From the NCBI RefSeq assembly GCF_034541975.1, contig NZ_JAVYJM010000001.1: a DNA stretch of 64,000 nucleotides, one strand, 5' to 3'. Below are positions 1 through 8,431 of the stretch, one piece after another. This stretch comes from Dermacoccus abyssi (lineage in GTDB: Bacteria > Actinomycetota > Actinomycetes > Actinomycetales > Dermatophilaceae). Position 1 is the stretch's first letter, and every line of letters starts with the position of its first letter. A program made the position numbers and the translations under genes. Below the pieces are notes generated by a model. That model had not been told where the DNA came from and ran no database searches. It worked only from the letters and a program-made list of their open reading frames with translations.

Positions 1-540
1 AGCGCGGTACGGATCTGCTCGGCCGCGTCGTCCGCCGTCAGACCGCAGTGCTCCACGGCGTAGAGCAGTGCGACGGAGGGCGTTCGGTGGTGGGCGTGCA
101 CGCAGTGCAGGAAGACGGTGTGTCCCTCCGCCCGAAGCTCGGCGACGGTGTCGGCGGCGTCGTTCAGCGCTGCCGCGAGGTCGTTGTGCGTGCTCGGATC
201 GTCGGAGTCGACGATCCAGTACTCGACGTGCCGCGCGGGGTGGTTGCCCCCGCCGAACCGGCGCAGCCTCGTCTCCCGGTTCTCCTGGGAGCCGATTCGC
301 GAGAGGCTGACGACGGCGTCAGCCTGCGTGTGCGCCAGGGCCGTCTGGGTGCCCAGGTGCAGGCCCGCGTCGAAGGATGTCGGGGCGTCGAGCGCTCGAT
401 TGCCCGGTGAGGGCTCGATCTCGCGCAGTGGCCAGGCGCCCGGCTGCGTTTCGCCGGCGGTTCGCAAAGCGAGCTCGACGAGGTCGCGCACCGTCATGTC
501 GGGCCACCCCTGGATGCGGCGGCGCCACGTTCCGGGGATG
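1..540 (-). pseudogene. C-terminal remnant of an ADP-ribosylglycohydrolase/dual-specificity phosphatase gene
   Basis: The minus strand here encodes WRRRIQGWPDM, typical of the C-terminal end of the ADP-ribosylglycohydrolase fold. It is followed by a cysteine-phosphatase module with the CX5R signature HCVHAHHRT. The N-terminal bulk of the glycohydrolase, including the metal-binding aspartates, is absent. The segment is joined in frame to the helicase gene without its own recognisable start. I infer that the defence island displaced the 5' part of a resident gene, or that a deletion joined them. The gene continues past the left edge, so its other end cannot be judged. Confidence 0.55.
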
Positions 541-3500
541 GGCGGTTCCCTCGACGGTTCAGGCGTGTTGCATGGCGCTCGGCAGGGCACTGGCCTCACG
601 GGTCCAACCCGGGTCACCAACCCGTTGGGGGGGGGGTAGACCTCGCGAGTACCGCGCACGGCCATCCAGGTCACCAGCCGCACCTCATGGAGCCCGACGT
701 CGGGGAGGGGTTCACGTGGGGGTGGTGCCGTGATGCCCGCCTCCTCCAGAACGTCGGTGATCAGGTCGATGCGTTCTTCGTCCGTGCGCCCTTCGTTGAG
801 GGCACGCCGCATCTGGCGGGAAACCTTCGCGGAGGGGACGCTGCGGAGTCGGTTCGCGAGGTCGATCTGCCTTTCTCGTCCGAGATATCCACCAGCGCGG
901 AAGACCAGCTGGTGGGCGTCGCGGAAGGACAAAGGCATGTCGGGCTGGAACGCGTTGGGGTCGGTGAGCTGACTCCAGGTGGTGAAGGCGTCGGTGCGCG
1001 CGACTTCCCACGCATCGAAGGCACGGTCGTAGACAAGGTCGTCGAGCCATCGTGGTGTGCTCGCGCTGCCGGGGTCTGCAACGCGCAGCGAGATCAGTGT
1101 GTCGCCAGAGATCCGCGGGTTCCCCGTGTCGTCATATGTGAGGCTCCAGTTCTCGTCAACCGCCACGTATCGGAACCAGGGGTTGTGGCTGTCCCCGATG
1201 CGGATGCAGAAGACGTACCCATTGCCGTGTACGGCTGGGTTCTCAAATCCGCTTCCCGACCCGTAGGGAAGGGAGAGGATCTCGGTCTTGGTGGTGGTGT
1301 CTGTGGTGAAGGCTCCGTAGAGCCGGCGCCGGTACTCCTCACCGGAGAGAGACGCACTGGAACCGCCAGCGTCGAGGAGTTTCTCGAACTCGTCGGTGAC
1401 ATGGTCGTCCGTAAGATTCACCTCGTGCCCAGGGCCGCGGCCCGGCAGGACTTCTCCAGCGCCGACCGCGGCGTCGGCCAGTGCCAGCTTGTTCTTGAGT
1501 CGTTCCTCCAGCCGGAGCAGGTCATCCAGGCGTTCACTGGGAAAGAACAGCCCTAGGTGGACGTAGTCGTGCTGAGACCCAATGCGGTCGACTCGGCCGT
1601 GCCGCTGAACGATCCGCATGGGGTTCCATGGCAGGTCGTAGTTGATCATCTGTCCGGCTTGCTGCAGGTTCATGCCCTCAGCGAGGACGTCGGTGGCGAA
1701 CAGGATGTCGTACTCGTCCTTGGCCGTGGGCGCCCCGTTGGCGTTTCGCGGGCCGGCTGTCCTGGGTGCGAATCCGGCGATGGTGGCGGCACGTCCGCCC
1801 TGGTCGACGCCGCCGGACTCGCCGCGTTCGTGCACTTTGGCGTAGGCGCCCATGATCGGAGGTGCGACCCTGCCCTGGTAGTCACTCAATGGTGACCCGG
1901 GCGGCGCCGCGTTGATCGCGGCGACGACCGCCTCATGGATCGCGATGACCGTATCGGAGAACGCGGAGAAGACGATGACCTTGCGCCGGTCCACGTGAGA
2001 GACGCCGCGTGGGTCGATACGACGTGCCCGCGTGGCGATCTGACTGAGCTCCGCGACAAGCTTGTCGACCTTCGGCTCCGTTTCGCTCAGGGCCTCGCTG
2101 GCCAGATCGCGCAGGTGGCGTAGGAGAGCGACGTCGGAATTCACGTCTGCTTCAAGTTCAGCTACGTGGTAGCCGCTGGCATCGTCTACCTGCTCGTCGT
2201 CGTCAAATGCTTCCACGAACGCGTCAAGGTCGTCCGAGTCTGAGGAGACCCAGTCGTTGAGTGCTTCCCCCTTCAGGACATATCCCTGGTGCAACGCGCC
2301 CAAGAACGACTCGTGGGACACGATCATGCGCTCAAGCGACGCGTGTAGCGCGTCAGGGCTGGACTCCAGCCGTTTCAACAAACCTGAGCGAAGCAGGCCA
2401 GCGTTGGTGATCTGGTACTTCAGCAAGTCCTGATCGAGGGTGTACATACTGGACAGGTAGCGGGCGAGCATCAGACGCTTGGGGTCGAGAGATCGTTCTT
2501 CCCACGCCTTGGGCGCGTGCGGGTCGGTGGGGTCGTCGAGGGCGTAGACCATCGCGTCGATGAGTTCCAGCCCGTCCTGGTCGATGTCGTAGTCGAGGCG
2601 GCGCACCTTCGGTTGGGGGAACTTGATGGTGGTCGTCTTCCCGTCTGGGCCGACGATCATCTCGTTGGCGTAGTGCTCCTTGACGAACTTTCGAGTGCGG
2701 CGGACTGCAACCTGGTCCATCAGGTCGAAGAGGTGCTCTGGGGTGAGGTTCGCGGGGTCCATCGCCTGGGCGTGCTTGATGTACTCCCGGATGCTGGGGA
2801 TGCCCAGAGACGCGAATCGGGCGTCGTCACGGATGAAGTACTTGATCAATGTTTCCAGGTCCGCAAGCGAGTTGTTGACCGGTGTCGCGGTCAGCAGCAC
2901 GACCTGTTTCGGCTGGCTGCCGGCGGTAATCACGCGGTCTACCGCTCCCGACCGTTGTGCAGAGGAGTTGCGTAGGTTGTGTGCTTCGTCGATCACGACC
3001 AGGGAGTAGTCCTCGATCTCCTGCATGAAGGCGTGATGACCTGGGTGGCCCGGGTCGAGACGGTTGCGTACCTCCTCGTAGGAGTAGACCTGCACCCATC
3101 TGGAGAAATCGTGCTCGTGCAGGAAGGGTCCCCACATGGATGTCTTCAACGCAGCAGGGGCCACGATCAGCACGCGTTGCCGATTGATGTTGGCAGTCCG
3201 GTAGATGACTTCGCCGGCCAGGTACGTCTTCCCGAGACCGACCTCGTCGGCGACGAGCACACCGCCGTGCTCGTCCAGCAGCCGCTCCATCCGCACAACC
3301 CCATCGGCCTGGAACCGGGTCAGGTTCAGGCCGGTCTTGATATGCGGATTCTCGTCGTCCAGGTGTGCTCCGTACAGCTCCCACAGCATCCGCAGGTAGA
3401 TCAGCCACGGGTCGTGTGGGTCCCACAACCGCCCGTACAACGCGGCCAGATCGTACGGATCGCTCATTGCCCAGAAACGTTCGAACCACTCGTGCACTTT

Positions 3501-4082
3501 GGCGGCAGCATGGGTACCCCCACCGGTTCCCAGGTTCAACTCGGCGTTCAGTGCCAGGCCTGCGTAGGTCATGTTCGAGGAGCCGGCGATCGCGGCTTGG
3601 GTCGCAGAGTCCTCCACCAGGTATGCCTTGCCATGGAGAAATCCACCGGTGAACCGCCGAACTTCCACCCGCGCCGTCCCGTCCGGGTTGAGATGACGCA
3701 GCCACTCCACCATGCGTCTCGCGTCCGCGTCTGGCTGTCGTGCGAAGCCCATGGTGTCCCGTTCCATGGCGAGCCAGTCGTCGTGCTGCTGGACCGCAGC
3801 GCTGATTCGGGAGTCCATGGTCGCGTCATGGGCGCTGACGGCTCGGACCGCGCTTTGCTCCGGCTCTGCTCCGAGCAGCAGCCGGACACGAGGTGCTCGC
3901 TCCAGTTCGTCAGCAAGGAGGACGAACCCGCCCGGGTTGATGTATGCCGTTGCGATCGCGACGGGCGGCGGGCTTACCTTGTTCTCCCGCAGCAACCGGA
4001 AGAGCTCGTTCACCCGGTCCGCCACGCGGACCGTGGCCTCGCTCGCGAGGTGATTGGTCGCGAAGTCAGGCAGTTGCGTCAT
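1..4082 (-). CDS. PLD-domain SNF2-type helicase of a defence island (runs off the left edge)
   Basis: A SNF2-family ATPase with an N-terminal phospholipase-D-like nuclease module, probably the DNA-translocating and cleaving arm of the methylase-helicase system. The PLD signature HGKAYL with a following GSSNMT...N.E block sits near residue 150. Walker A DEVGLGKT is near 284, the DEAH box (VVIDEAHNL) near 364, and the C-terminal helicase motifs ATDVLAEGMN and QRHGRVDRIGS near 797 and 830. The ATG overlaps the methyltransferase stop as ATGA, so the two are translationally coupled. The helicase-like sequence ends around position 650. The frame then stays open through a 10-G tract and continues into ADP-ribosylglycohydrolase-like sequence to the window edge. 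With one extra G the protein would stop at 559, which is probably the real end (about 1,175 residues). Only one HKD-like motif is seen, so a dimer is likely if it is a nuclease. Confidence 0.85.
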   Translation of the reverse strand, partial: MTQLPDFATNHLASEATVRVADRVNELFRLLRENKVSPPPVAIATAYINPGGFVLLADELERAPRVRLLLGAEPEQSAVRAVSAHDATMDSRISAAVQQHDDWLAMERDTMGFARQPDADARRMVEWLRHLNPDGTARVEVRRFTGGFLHGKAYLVEDSATQAAIAGSSNMTYAGLALNAELNLGTGGGTHAAAKVHEWFERFWAMSDPYDLAALYGRLWDPHDPWLIYLRMLWELYGAHLDDENPHIKTGLNLTRFQADGVVRMERLLDEHGGVLVADEVGLGKTYLAGEVIYRTANINRQRVLIVAPAALKTSMWGPFLHEHDFSRWVQVYSYEEVRNRLDPGHPGHHAFMQEIEDYSLVVIDEAHNLRNSSAQRSGAVDRVITAGSQPKQVVLLTATPVNNSLADLETLIKYFIRDDARFASLGIPSIREYIKHAQAMDPANLTPEHLFDLMDQVAVRRTRKFVKEHYANEMIVGPDGKTTTIKFPQPKVRRLDYDIDQDGLELIDAMVYALDDPTDPHAPKAWEERSLDPKRLMLARYLSSMYTLDQDLLKYQITNAGLLRSGLLKRLESSPDALHASLERMIVSHESFLGALHQGYVLKGEALNDWVSSDSDDLDAFVEAFDDDEQVDDASGYHVAELEADVNSDVALLRHLRDLASEALSETEPKVDKLVAELSQIATRARRIDPRGVSHVDRRKVIVFSAFSDTVIAIHEAVVAAINAAPPGSPLSDYQGRVAPPIMGAYAKVHERGESGGVDQGGRAATIAGFAPRTAGPRNANGAPTAKDEYDILFATDVLAEGMNLQQAGQMINYDLPWNPMRIVQRHGRVDRIGSQHDYVHLGLFFPSERLDDLLRLEERLKNKLALADAAVGAGEVLPGRGPGHEVNLTDDHVTDEFEKLLDAGGSSASLSGEEYRRRLYGAFTTDTTTKTEILSLPYGSGSGFENPAVHGNGYVFCIRIGDSHNPWFRYVAVDENWSLTYDDTGNPRISGDTLISLRVADPGSASTPRWLDDLVYDRAFDAWEVARTDAFTTWSQLTDPNAFQPDMPLSFRDAHQLVFRAGGYLGRERQIDLANRLRSVPSAKVSRQMRRALNEGRTDEERIDLITDVLEEAGITAPPPREPLPDVGLHEVRLVTWMAVRGTREVYPPPNGLVTRVGPVRPVPCRAPCNTPEPSREPPIPGTWRRRIQGWPDMTVRDLVELALRTAGETQPGAWPLREIEPSPGNRALDAPTSFDAGLHLGTQTALAHTQADAVVSLSRIGSQENRETRLRRFGGGNHPARHVEYWIVDSDDPSTHNDLAAALNDAADTVAELRAEGHTVFLHCVHAHHRTPSVALLYAVEHCGLTADDAAEQIRTA
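627..636. repeat. Ten-base poly-G tract at the helicase/remnant junction
   Basis: A run of ten G on the plus strand (C on the coding strand). Its length decides whether the helicase ends at a TGA at 559-561 (eleven bases) or reads on into the phosphatase remnant (ten bases, as given). It is either a slippage-prone tract or a base-calling artefact. Confidence 0.9.
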
Positions 4083-7000
4083 GCTTGCCCCTTCCAGCGT
4101 GCGTAGTGTTCGAGGACTGCTTCCAATCGCGGTCGGTAGTTCCAGCCACGGTGGAAGGTGTCGAAGACGTGCTCGACCTGGTCCTCGGTCAGCCCATAAA
4201 GGAGGCTGACCAGTGCGTCGAGCTCGGCGATGAGATCGTCCTTCTCGGACTGGGTCGTCACCGACCCGACCGGGACGCCCACCTCGTTGGCCCACTCTTC
4301 ATATCGCTCGTCGACCGCTGCGAGCTGGGCGGCAATCTGGACGATCCGCGGTGCGATCGGCGACTCGGTGTCGAGCATGGGGATGGGCAGGCCGTTGAGG
4401 ATGTGCAGGTTCATTCCCATCTCGACGTACTTGCGGGCGTACCAGTCGAGCGGGACCGACGACAGCACTCCGAGCAGATACGCCTCCGCGGAGGCCGAGC
4501 CTTCACGTCGGTACAGGTACGGCGCCTTGTTCGTCAGTGCGACAGCCGGTGGCACTAACGCCGCAATCATGGTGCGAGTGTCTGTCGACCGCGCGATGTC
4601 TCGGAACGCGATGCGCGGTCGATGCATCGGTAACGTCTCCCGATCGTCTGCCCACTCCTTAGATAGCCCGTGGAACGCGGAACTCTTGCGCTTGATCTGG
4701 CGATTCCGCTTGGTCTGCAGGGCGGCCTCGATCGTGGCTAGGTCACCGTGGGCGTACACCTCCTTGGTGCTCGGGTTCCACAGCTCGAAGCCGGCACCAC
4801 CGAGCACCGGGACGGTCCCCGACCCGCGAGCGTCGAACGTAGGCCGGTCATTGGTCGCATCGAACTCACGCACTGGTCGGAAGTCCCAGCCTGGACGTCG
4901 TTCGTCCAACCTCGGAGCCTTGCGGATGGCGTTGAGTACCTGGGCAGACTGGGGGTTCGCGATCTGGGGGATGGTGGATCCAGTCGTCGCCGTCAGTGCC
5001 GATACCGCGACCTGGCCTAGTTCGTTGCGGCCGACTAGGAAGGACGTCTCGTCGAAGAACGGACCGCAAACCTGCACGTAACCCGATGGCGTATCGGATC
5101 TTCGGAATGTCACCAACGCGATCGAGTATCGAGGGTCGATCGGGAAGATCCACCTTCGCTCGTTGACCAGAGTGATCGCCTGAAGGTCGCCTACCGCGAA
5201 ACTCGCCTCGCGCCAGATACTCGGTCCTGCGGCGCTCAGAATGGAACGCGGCATGACGATACCCGAGCGTCCTCCCTCTCTGAGGAGCTGAAGGAAGCGC
5301 CAAGCGAAAGCCTGGTAGAGGTCGATGTCGCCGGTCCCGAGCCCGGGGTAGGGACCCTTGAGCATGGTCTGGCGGATCTTGCCGACGACCTCTGTGAGCT
5401 CCTCCAGGTGCGACACCATGTCCGGGCGCTCCTGACGCAGCCGCTTGATCTCCGACTTGAGTTCGGCTGGCTTGAGTCCGAGCAGACCCGGCCGCACACG
5501 GAGCCAGAACTTGGGCTCCTCAACCATGAGCTCCTCCCACGGCGGGTTTCCGATGAGTACGTCGAAACCTGGATTAGATCGGAGGAACACCTCGGGGAAG
5601 AGGACTGGCATGTGTGCCGGTCGCAGCTCCTGGATGGTCTGCGTCACCTGCGGGGTGCTGGCGAGTTCGGTGATGTCGTCCTCGGTGAAGATCATCCCAG
5701 CATCGACGGCAGCGACGCGTGCGGCGACGGCGACGTCAAACACCCGTTCCGCCGGTGCTGAAGCCTCACGGGCCTGATCGAGCAGCCGCGCGGACTCCTC
5801 GATCTCCGCCTTGTTGGCCTCACCGGCGTTGGCGAGATCGACCAGGAGTGTCTTGGCGGACGCGAGGGTGTTCGTGACCACGTCGTCGAAGAACCCACTC
5901 TGGCCGGGGGCACGGTCAGGCTGTAGGACGTCCAGAGCCTCGTCGACCGTTCCGATCCCGGTCAGGGAGTCGGCATTGATGAGGCCGTGGTCGAGGTTGC
6001 TCATCGGTAGGCCGGGCACGAAAGTGTGGATCCAGAGCGCGAGACGGGCGAGCTCGACGGCCATCGGGTTGGTGTCGAGCCCGTAGATGCACCTGCGGGC
6101 GACCTGTCGTCGCAGAAGGCCTATCTCGTCGACGTCAGACTTGGCGACGTCATCCGTGCCCAGAGCTTCCTTGGCGGCGCCGGCGAGCCGGAGCAGCTCG
6201 TCAGTGACGCCGGGTACGGCGTGCTGGGCGAGGAACGTGCGCATTAGCGCTTCGATCTTGTCGACCGCAGCGACGAGGAAGTGGCCCGATCCCATGGCGA
6301 GATCGGCGACGCGGAAGTCGAAGAAGTCTCGGGCCGCAGCTGCTGGGTCGCCCTTGGTGAGGTGGTCGGCGATCCCCTCGAGGTGCGCGGTGAGCGACGG
6401 CACGAGAGATCGTTCGATGAGGTGGTCGACGAGGACCTTCGGGGTGAAGTAGGATCCGGTTGCCTTGCGTTCGCCCGAGGCGCTGTGGAAGTACACCGCG
6501 CCTGCTCTGACGTGGACCTCGTCCCCCTTCTTGGCGGGCACCCAGGCACCGTCGCGGTCGAGCGTGAGGTCCTGCTCGGCCTTGGAGAGTGAGCTTTCGA
6601 GCAGGCCTTCGTAGATGGTGCCGAACTCGCGCACGCTGAGGGACCGGAAGTCCACGGGTCCGTCGACACCGTCGCGGGTGGTGTCGATCAGCAGGTGCTT
6701 GAGGGCTGGCCCCATGGCTCGGTCCGGGATCTGGATCTTGGTGAACAGCGCGCCGTCTGGGGACCGTTCCGGGTCAGACGAGAACAGGCCTCCGTTGTAC
6801 GCGGGGATCTGCCACTGGGCGTTGCCCTTGTCGATGGCGTCCCACACCTGGGTCAGGTCACGCCACAGGGTGGTGTAGTCGCCGAACTCATCGTCCGCGG
6901 CAGTGATGAGGCGTTGGGCGTTGGTCTTGAGGCTGTTCGCGTCGAAGCCTGCGTTGCGGCCGGACGGTAGCAGTCCGCGGTCTTCCGCGTATGCCTGAAA

Positions 7001-8083
7001 CAGGAGGCGGAAGAGGATACGCAGCGTGACGCGGTACGCGGTCGCAAGGCCGTCGGCGTCGAGCCGCAGTTGTGCGTGCTTGGCGAGCTGGTGGGTGACC
7101 TCGACAGCGAGCGAGGGGATGATCTCCTCGTAGATCCGCTCCCGGAGTCGGTCTCCGAGCTCGGTGGCGTACCGGGTGCTCTCGGCGAGCAGTTGGTCTG
7201 TCGTGCCGGCTACGGCCAGAGCGTCTGCGGTGAAGATCAGCGGCAGCAGCCCCGCGAACGTGGCGTCGACCGTGGAGAGGTCGATCTCGAAGTAGGTTTC
7301 GGCCTGGCCCTTGGAGCCGACACCGATACCGTCCCGGCCGGGGTAGAGGCGGATCTGGTCTTTGCGCAGGACGACCAGCCACGGAACCTCCTGCTGGGCC
7401 GCGACTGCTAGACCATAGGCGACAGGAGACAGCTGGAAGCGAGGGCTCTTGGCGTCGAACTGCTCGGTGTCGTCGAGCAGGACCGCGACTGCGCGTGACG
7501 CATCGGTGGGGGTCGACAGCAGGACGGCGCCGCCGGTCGCTGGCTTGGTCTTAAAACCGAGAGCGTCGATGAGCTTCTGTCCGCGCGTGGTCAGCATGGC
7601 GGCGCCGGCACGGTTGAGGTCGTCCCAGTCGTGACGCTGTGGAACGTTCTGGGTCAGGTGATGGGTCGCGAAGAGACCGCTGTTCGTGAAGCCTGCGACA
7701 GCGGTGGAGTCGTGGGCCTTCCGGAAGCCGGCGATGCGCTCGGTCGCCGCTAAGACATCAGGTTCGTCGAGAACTGATTGGAGTTGCCGTTGCGCCTGTT
7801 CCGTGGGTAGCTCGATGGGTTGGGCCTGCGGGTCCGGCCCGAAGAGATGAGTCGTCGAACCGTTGACGACTGCGACGACGAGCTGCAGCTGGGTCTTGCC
7901 GCGACGCGCAGCGAACAGGTCGCGAAGTGCCTGTCGCGAGGGTGGAATCGCTGACTTCCCGACGGCGACTTGAACGCCTCCTAGGCCGATCGGGTCGGGC
8001 CCGATGAAGATCTTGTCCGTCGTGACGCCGGCATGGGCTGCGGGATCGTTCCAGTTGACGGTCTTGTTTGCGTCTAGATGCAT
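4079..8083 (-). CDS. Eco57I/PglX-like N6-adenine DNA methyltransferase (1334 aa)
   Basis: A large class I SAM-dependent DNA methyltransferase expected to methylate adenine in a specific site, protecting host DNA in a restriction-type system. The family signature GSYFTPKVLVDHLIE is near residue 544. The SAM-binding motif DLAMGSGHFL is near 596, NLDHGLINADSL near 680, and the catalytic NPPWEEL near 848. The first 500 residues are an uncharacterised N-terminal region in which I see no PD-(D/E)XK motif. The C-terminal part is probably target recognition (Eco57I, PglX and DrmMI share this layout). It lies downstream of GmrSD and overlaps the helicase by four bases, so the three form one transcription unit. 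The size and partner resemble class 1 DISARM (drmMI plus SNF2 helicase), but DrmA and DrmB are not in the window. Confidence 0.9.
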   Translation of the reverse strand: MHLDANKTVNWNDPAAHAGVTTDKIFIGPDPIGLGGVQVAVGKSAIPPSRQALRDLFAARRGKTQLQLVVAVVNGSTTHLFGPDPQAQPIELPTEQAQRQLQSVLDEPDVLAATERIAGFRKAHDSTAVAGFTNSGLFATHHLTQNVPQRHDWDDLNRAGAAMLTTRGQKLIDALGFKTKPATGGAVLLSTPTDASRAVAVLLDDTEQFDAKSPRFQLSPVAYGLAVAAQQEVPWLVVLRKDQIRLYPGRDGIGVGSKGQAETYFEIDLSTVDATFAGLLPLIFTADALAVAGTTDQLLAESTRYATELGDRLRERIYEEIIPSLAVEVTHQLAKHAQLRLDADGLATAYRVTLRILFRLLFQAYAEDRGLLPSGRNAGFDANSLKTNAQRLITAADDEFGDYTTLWRDLTQVWDAIDKGNAQWQIPAYNGGLFSSDPERSPDGALFTKIQIPDRAMGPALKHLLIDTTRDGVDGPVDFRSLSVREFGTIYEGLLESSLSKAEQDLTLDRDGAWVPAKKGDEVHVRAGAVYFHSASGERKATGSYFTPKVLVDHLIERSLVPSLTAHLEGIADHLTKGDPAAAARDFFDFRVADLAMGSGHFLVAAVDKIEALMRTFLAQHAVPGVTDELLRLAGAAKEALGTDDVAKSDVDEIGLLRRQVARRCIYGLDTNPMAVELARLALWIHTFVPGLPMSNLDHGLINADSLTGIGTVDEALDVLQPDRAPGQSGFFDDVVTNTLASAKTLLVDLANAGEANKAEIEESARLLDQAREASAPAERVFDVAVAARVAAVDAGMIFTEDDITELASTPQVTQTIQELRPAHMPVLFPEVFLRSNPGFDVLIGNPPWEELMVEEPKFWLRVRPGLLGLKPAELKSEIKRLRQERPDMVSHLEELTEVVGKIRQTMLKGPYPGLGTGDIDLYQAFAWRFLQLLREGGRSGIVMPRSILSAAGPSIWREASFAVGDLQAITLVNERRWIFPIDPRYSIALVTFRRSDTPSGYVQVCGPFFDETSFLVGRNELGQVAVSALTATTGSTIPQIANPQSAQVLNAIRKAPRLDERRPGWDFRPVREFDATNDRPTFDARGSGTVPVLGGAGFELWNPSTKEVYAHGDLATIEAALQTKRNRQIKRKSSAFHGLSKEWADDRETLPMHRPRIAFRDIARSTDTRTMIAALVPPAVALTNKAPYLYRREGSASAEAYLLGVLSSVPLDWYARKYVEMGMNLHILNGLPIPMLDTESPIAPRIVQIAAQLAAVDERYEEWANEVGVPVGSVTTQSEKDDLIAELDALVSLLYGLTEDQVEHVFDTFHRGWNYRPRLEAVLEHYARWKGQA

Positions 8084-8091
8084 TGGCCGTT

Positions 8092-8336
8092 TCAGCCTTT
8101 CGGGTCGGAGGCCGGCTCTTCGGCCGGTTGGACTGGTTCAGGGACCGGCCGGAGTGTCCGTGCTGGGGTGGGAGCTGGGGCGCGGTTGGACTCGAGGGCC
8201 TCGACTGCGATGTGCCGCTCGAGCATCGCGCCGGTCGATCTGGTCTCCCGCAGCTGTTCGCGCAGGCGGCGGTTCTCCGCGGTCAGATGGTCTTGTGCAG
8301 CTCGGCGCGCTGCGCCGCAGAGGTGGTGGGCGTCAT
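8092..8336 (-). pseudogene. Small coiled-coil gene, frame-broken, between GmrSD and methyltransferase
   Basis: An ATG at 8336 has an AGGAGA Shine-Dalgarno six bases upstream. It encodes MTPTTSAAQRAELHKTI and then hits TGA at 8283-8285. One extra base just before the stop would continue it as LTAENRRLREQLRET and on to a stop at 8092, giving an 82-residue protein with a short coiled coil and a proline-rich tail. It lies 8 bases before the methyltransferase start. The function is not recognised. The good ribosome site and helix-forming sequence on both sides of the break suggest either a recent frameshift or a missing base in the assembly. A frame without the break is open from 8442 but lacks a convincing start. 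Confidence 0.5.
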
Positions 8337-8431
8337 GTGATTTCTCCTGCGCTGGCCTGCCGCCAGATGCGTGGGGTGGGTCTGAACGAGAGTGGGACAA
8401 GCGAGTCCGATGGCTTAGATCGTGGAGGGCA

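Noticed and set aside
2979..4106. 375-codon plus-strand frame
   Set aside because: Antisense to the PLD-helicase gene, which has conserved motifs throughout.
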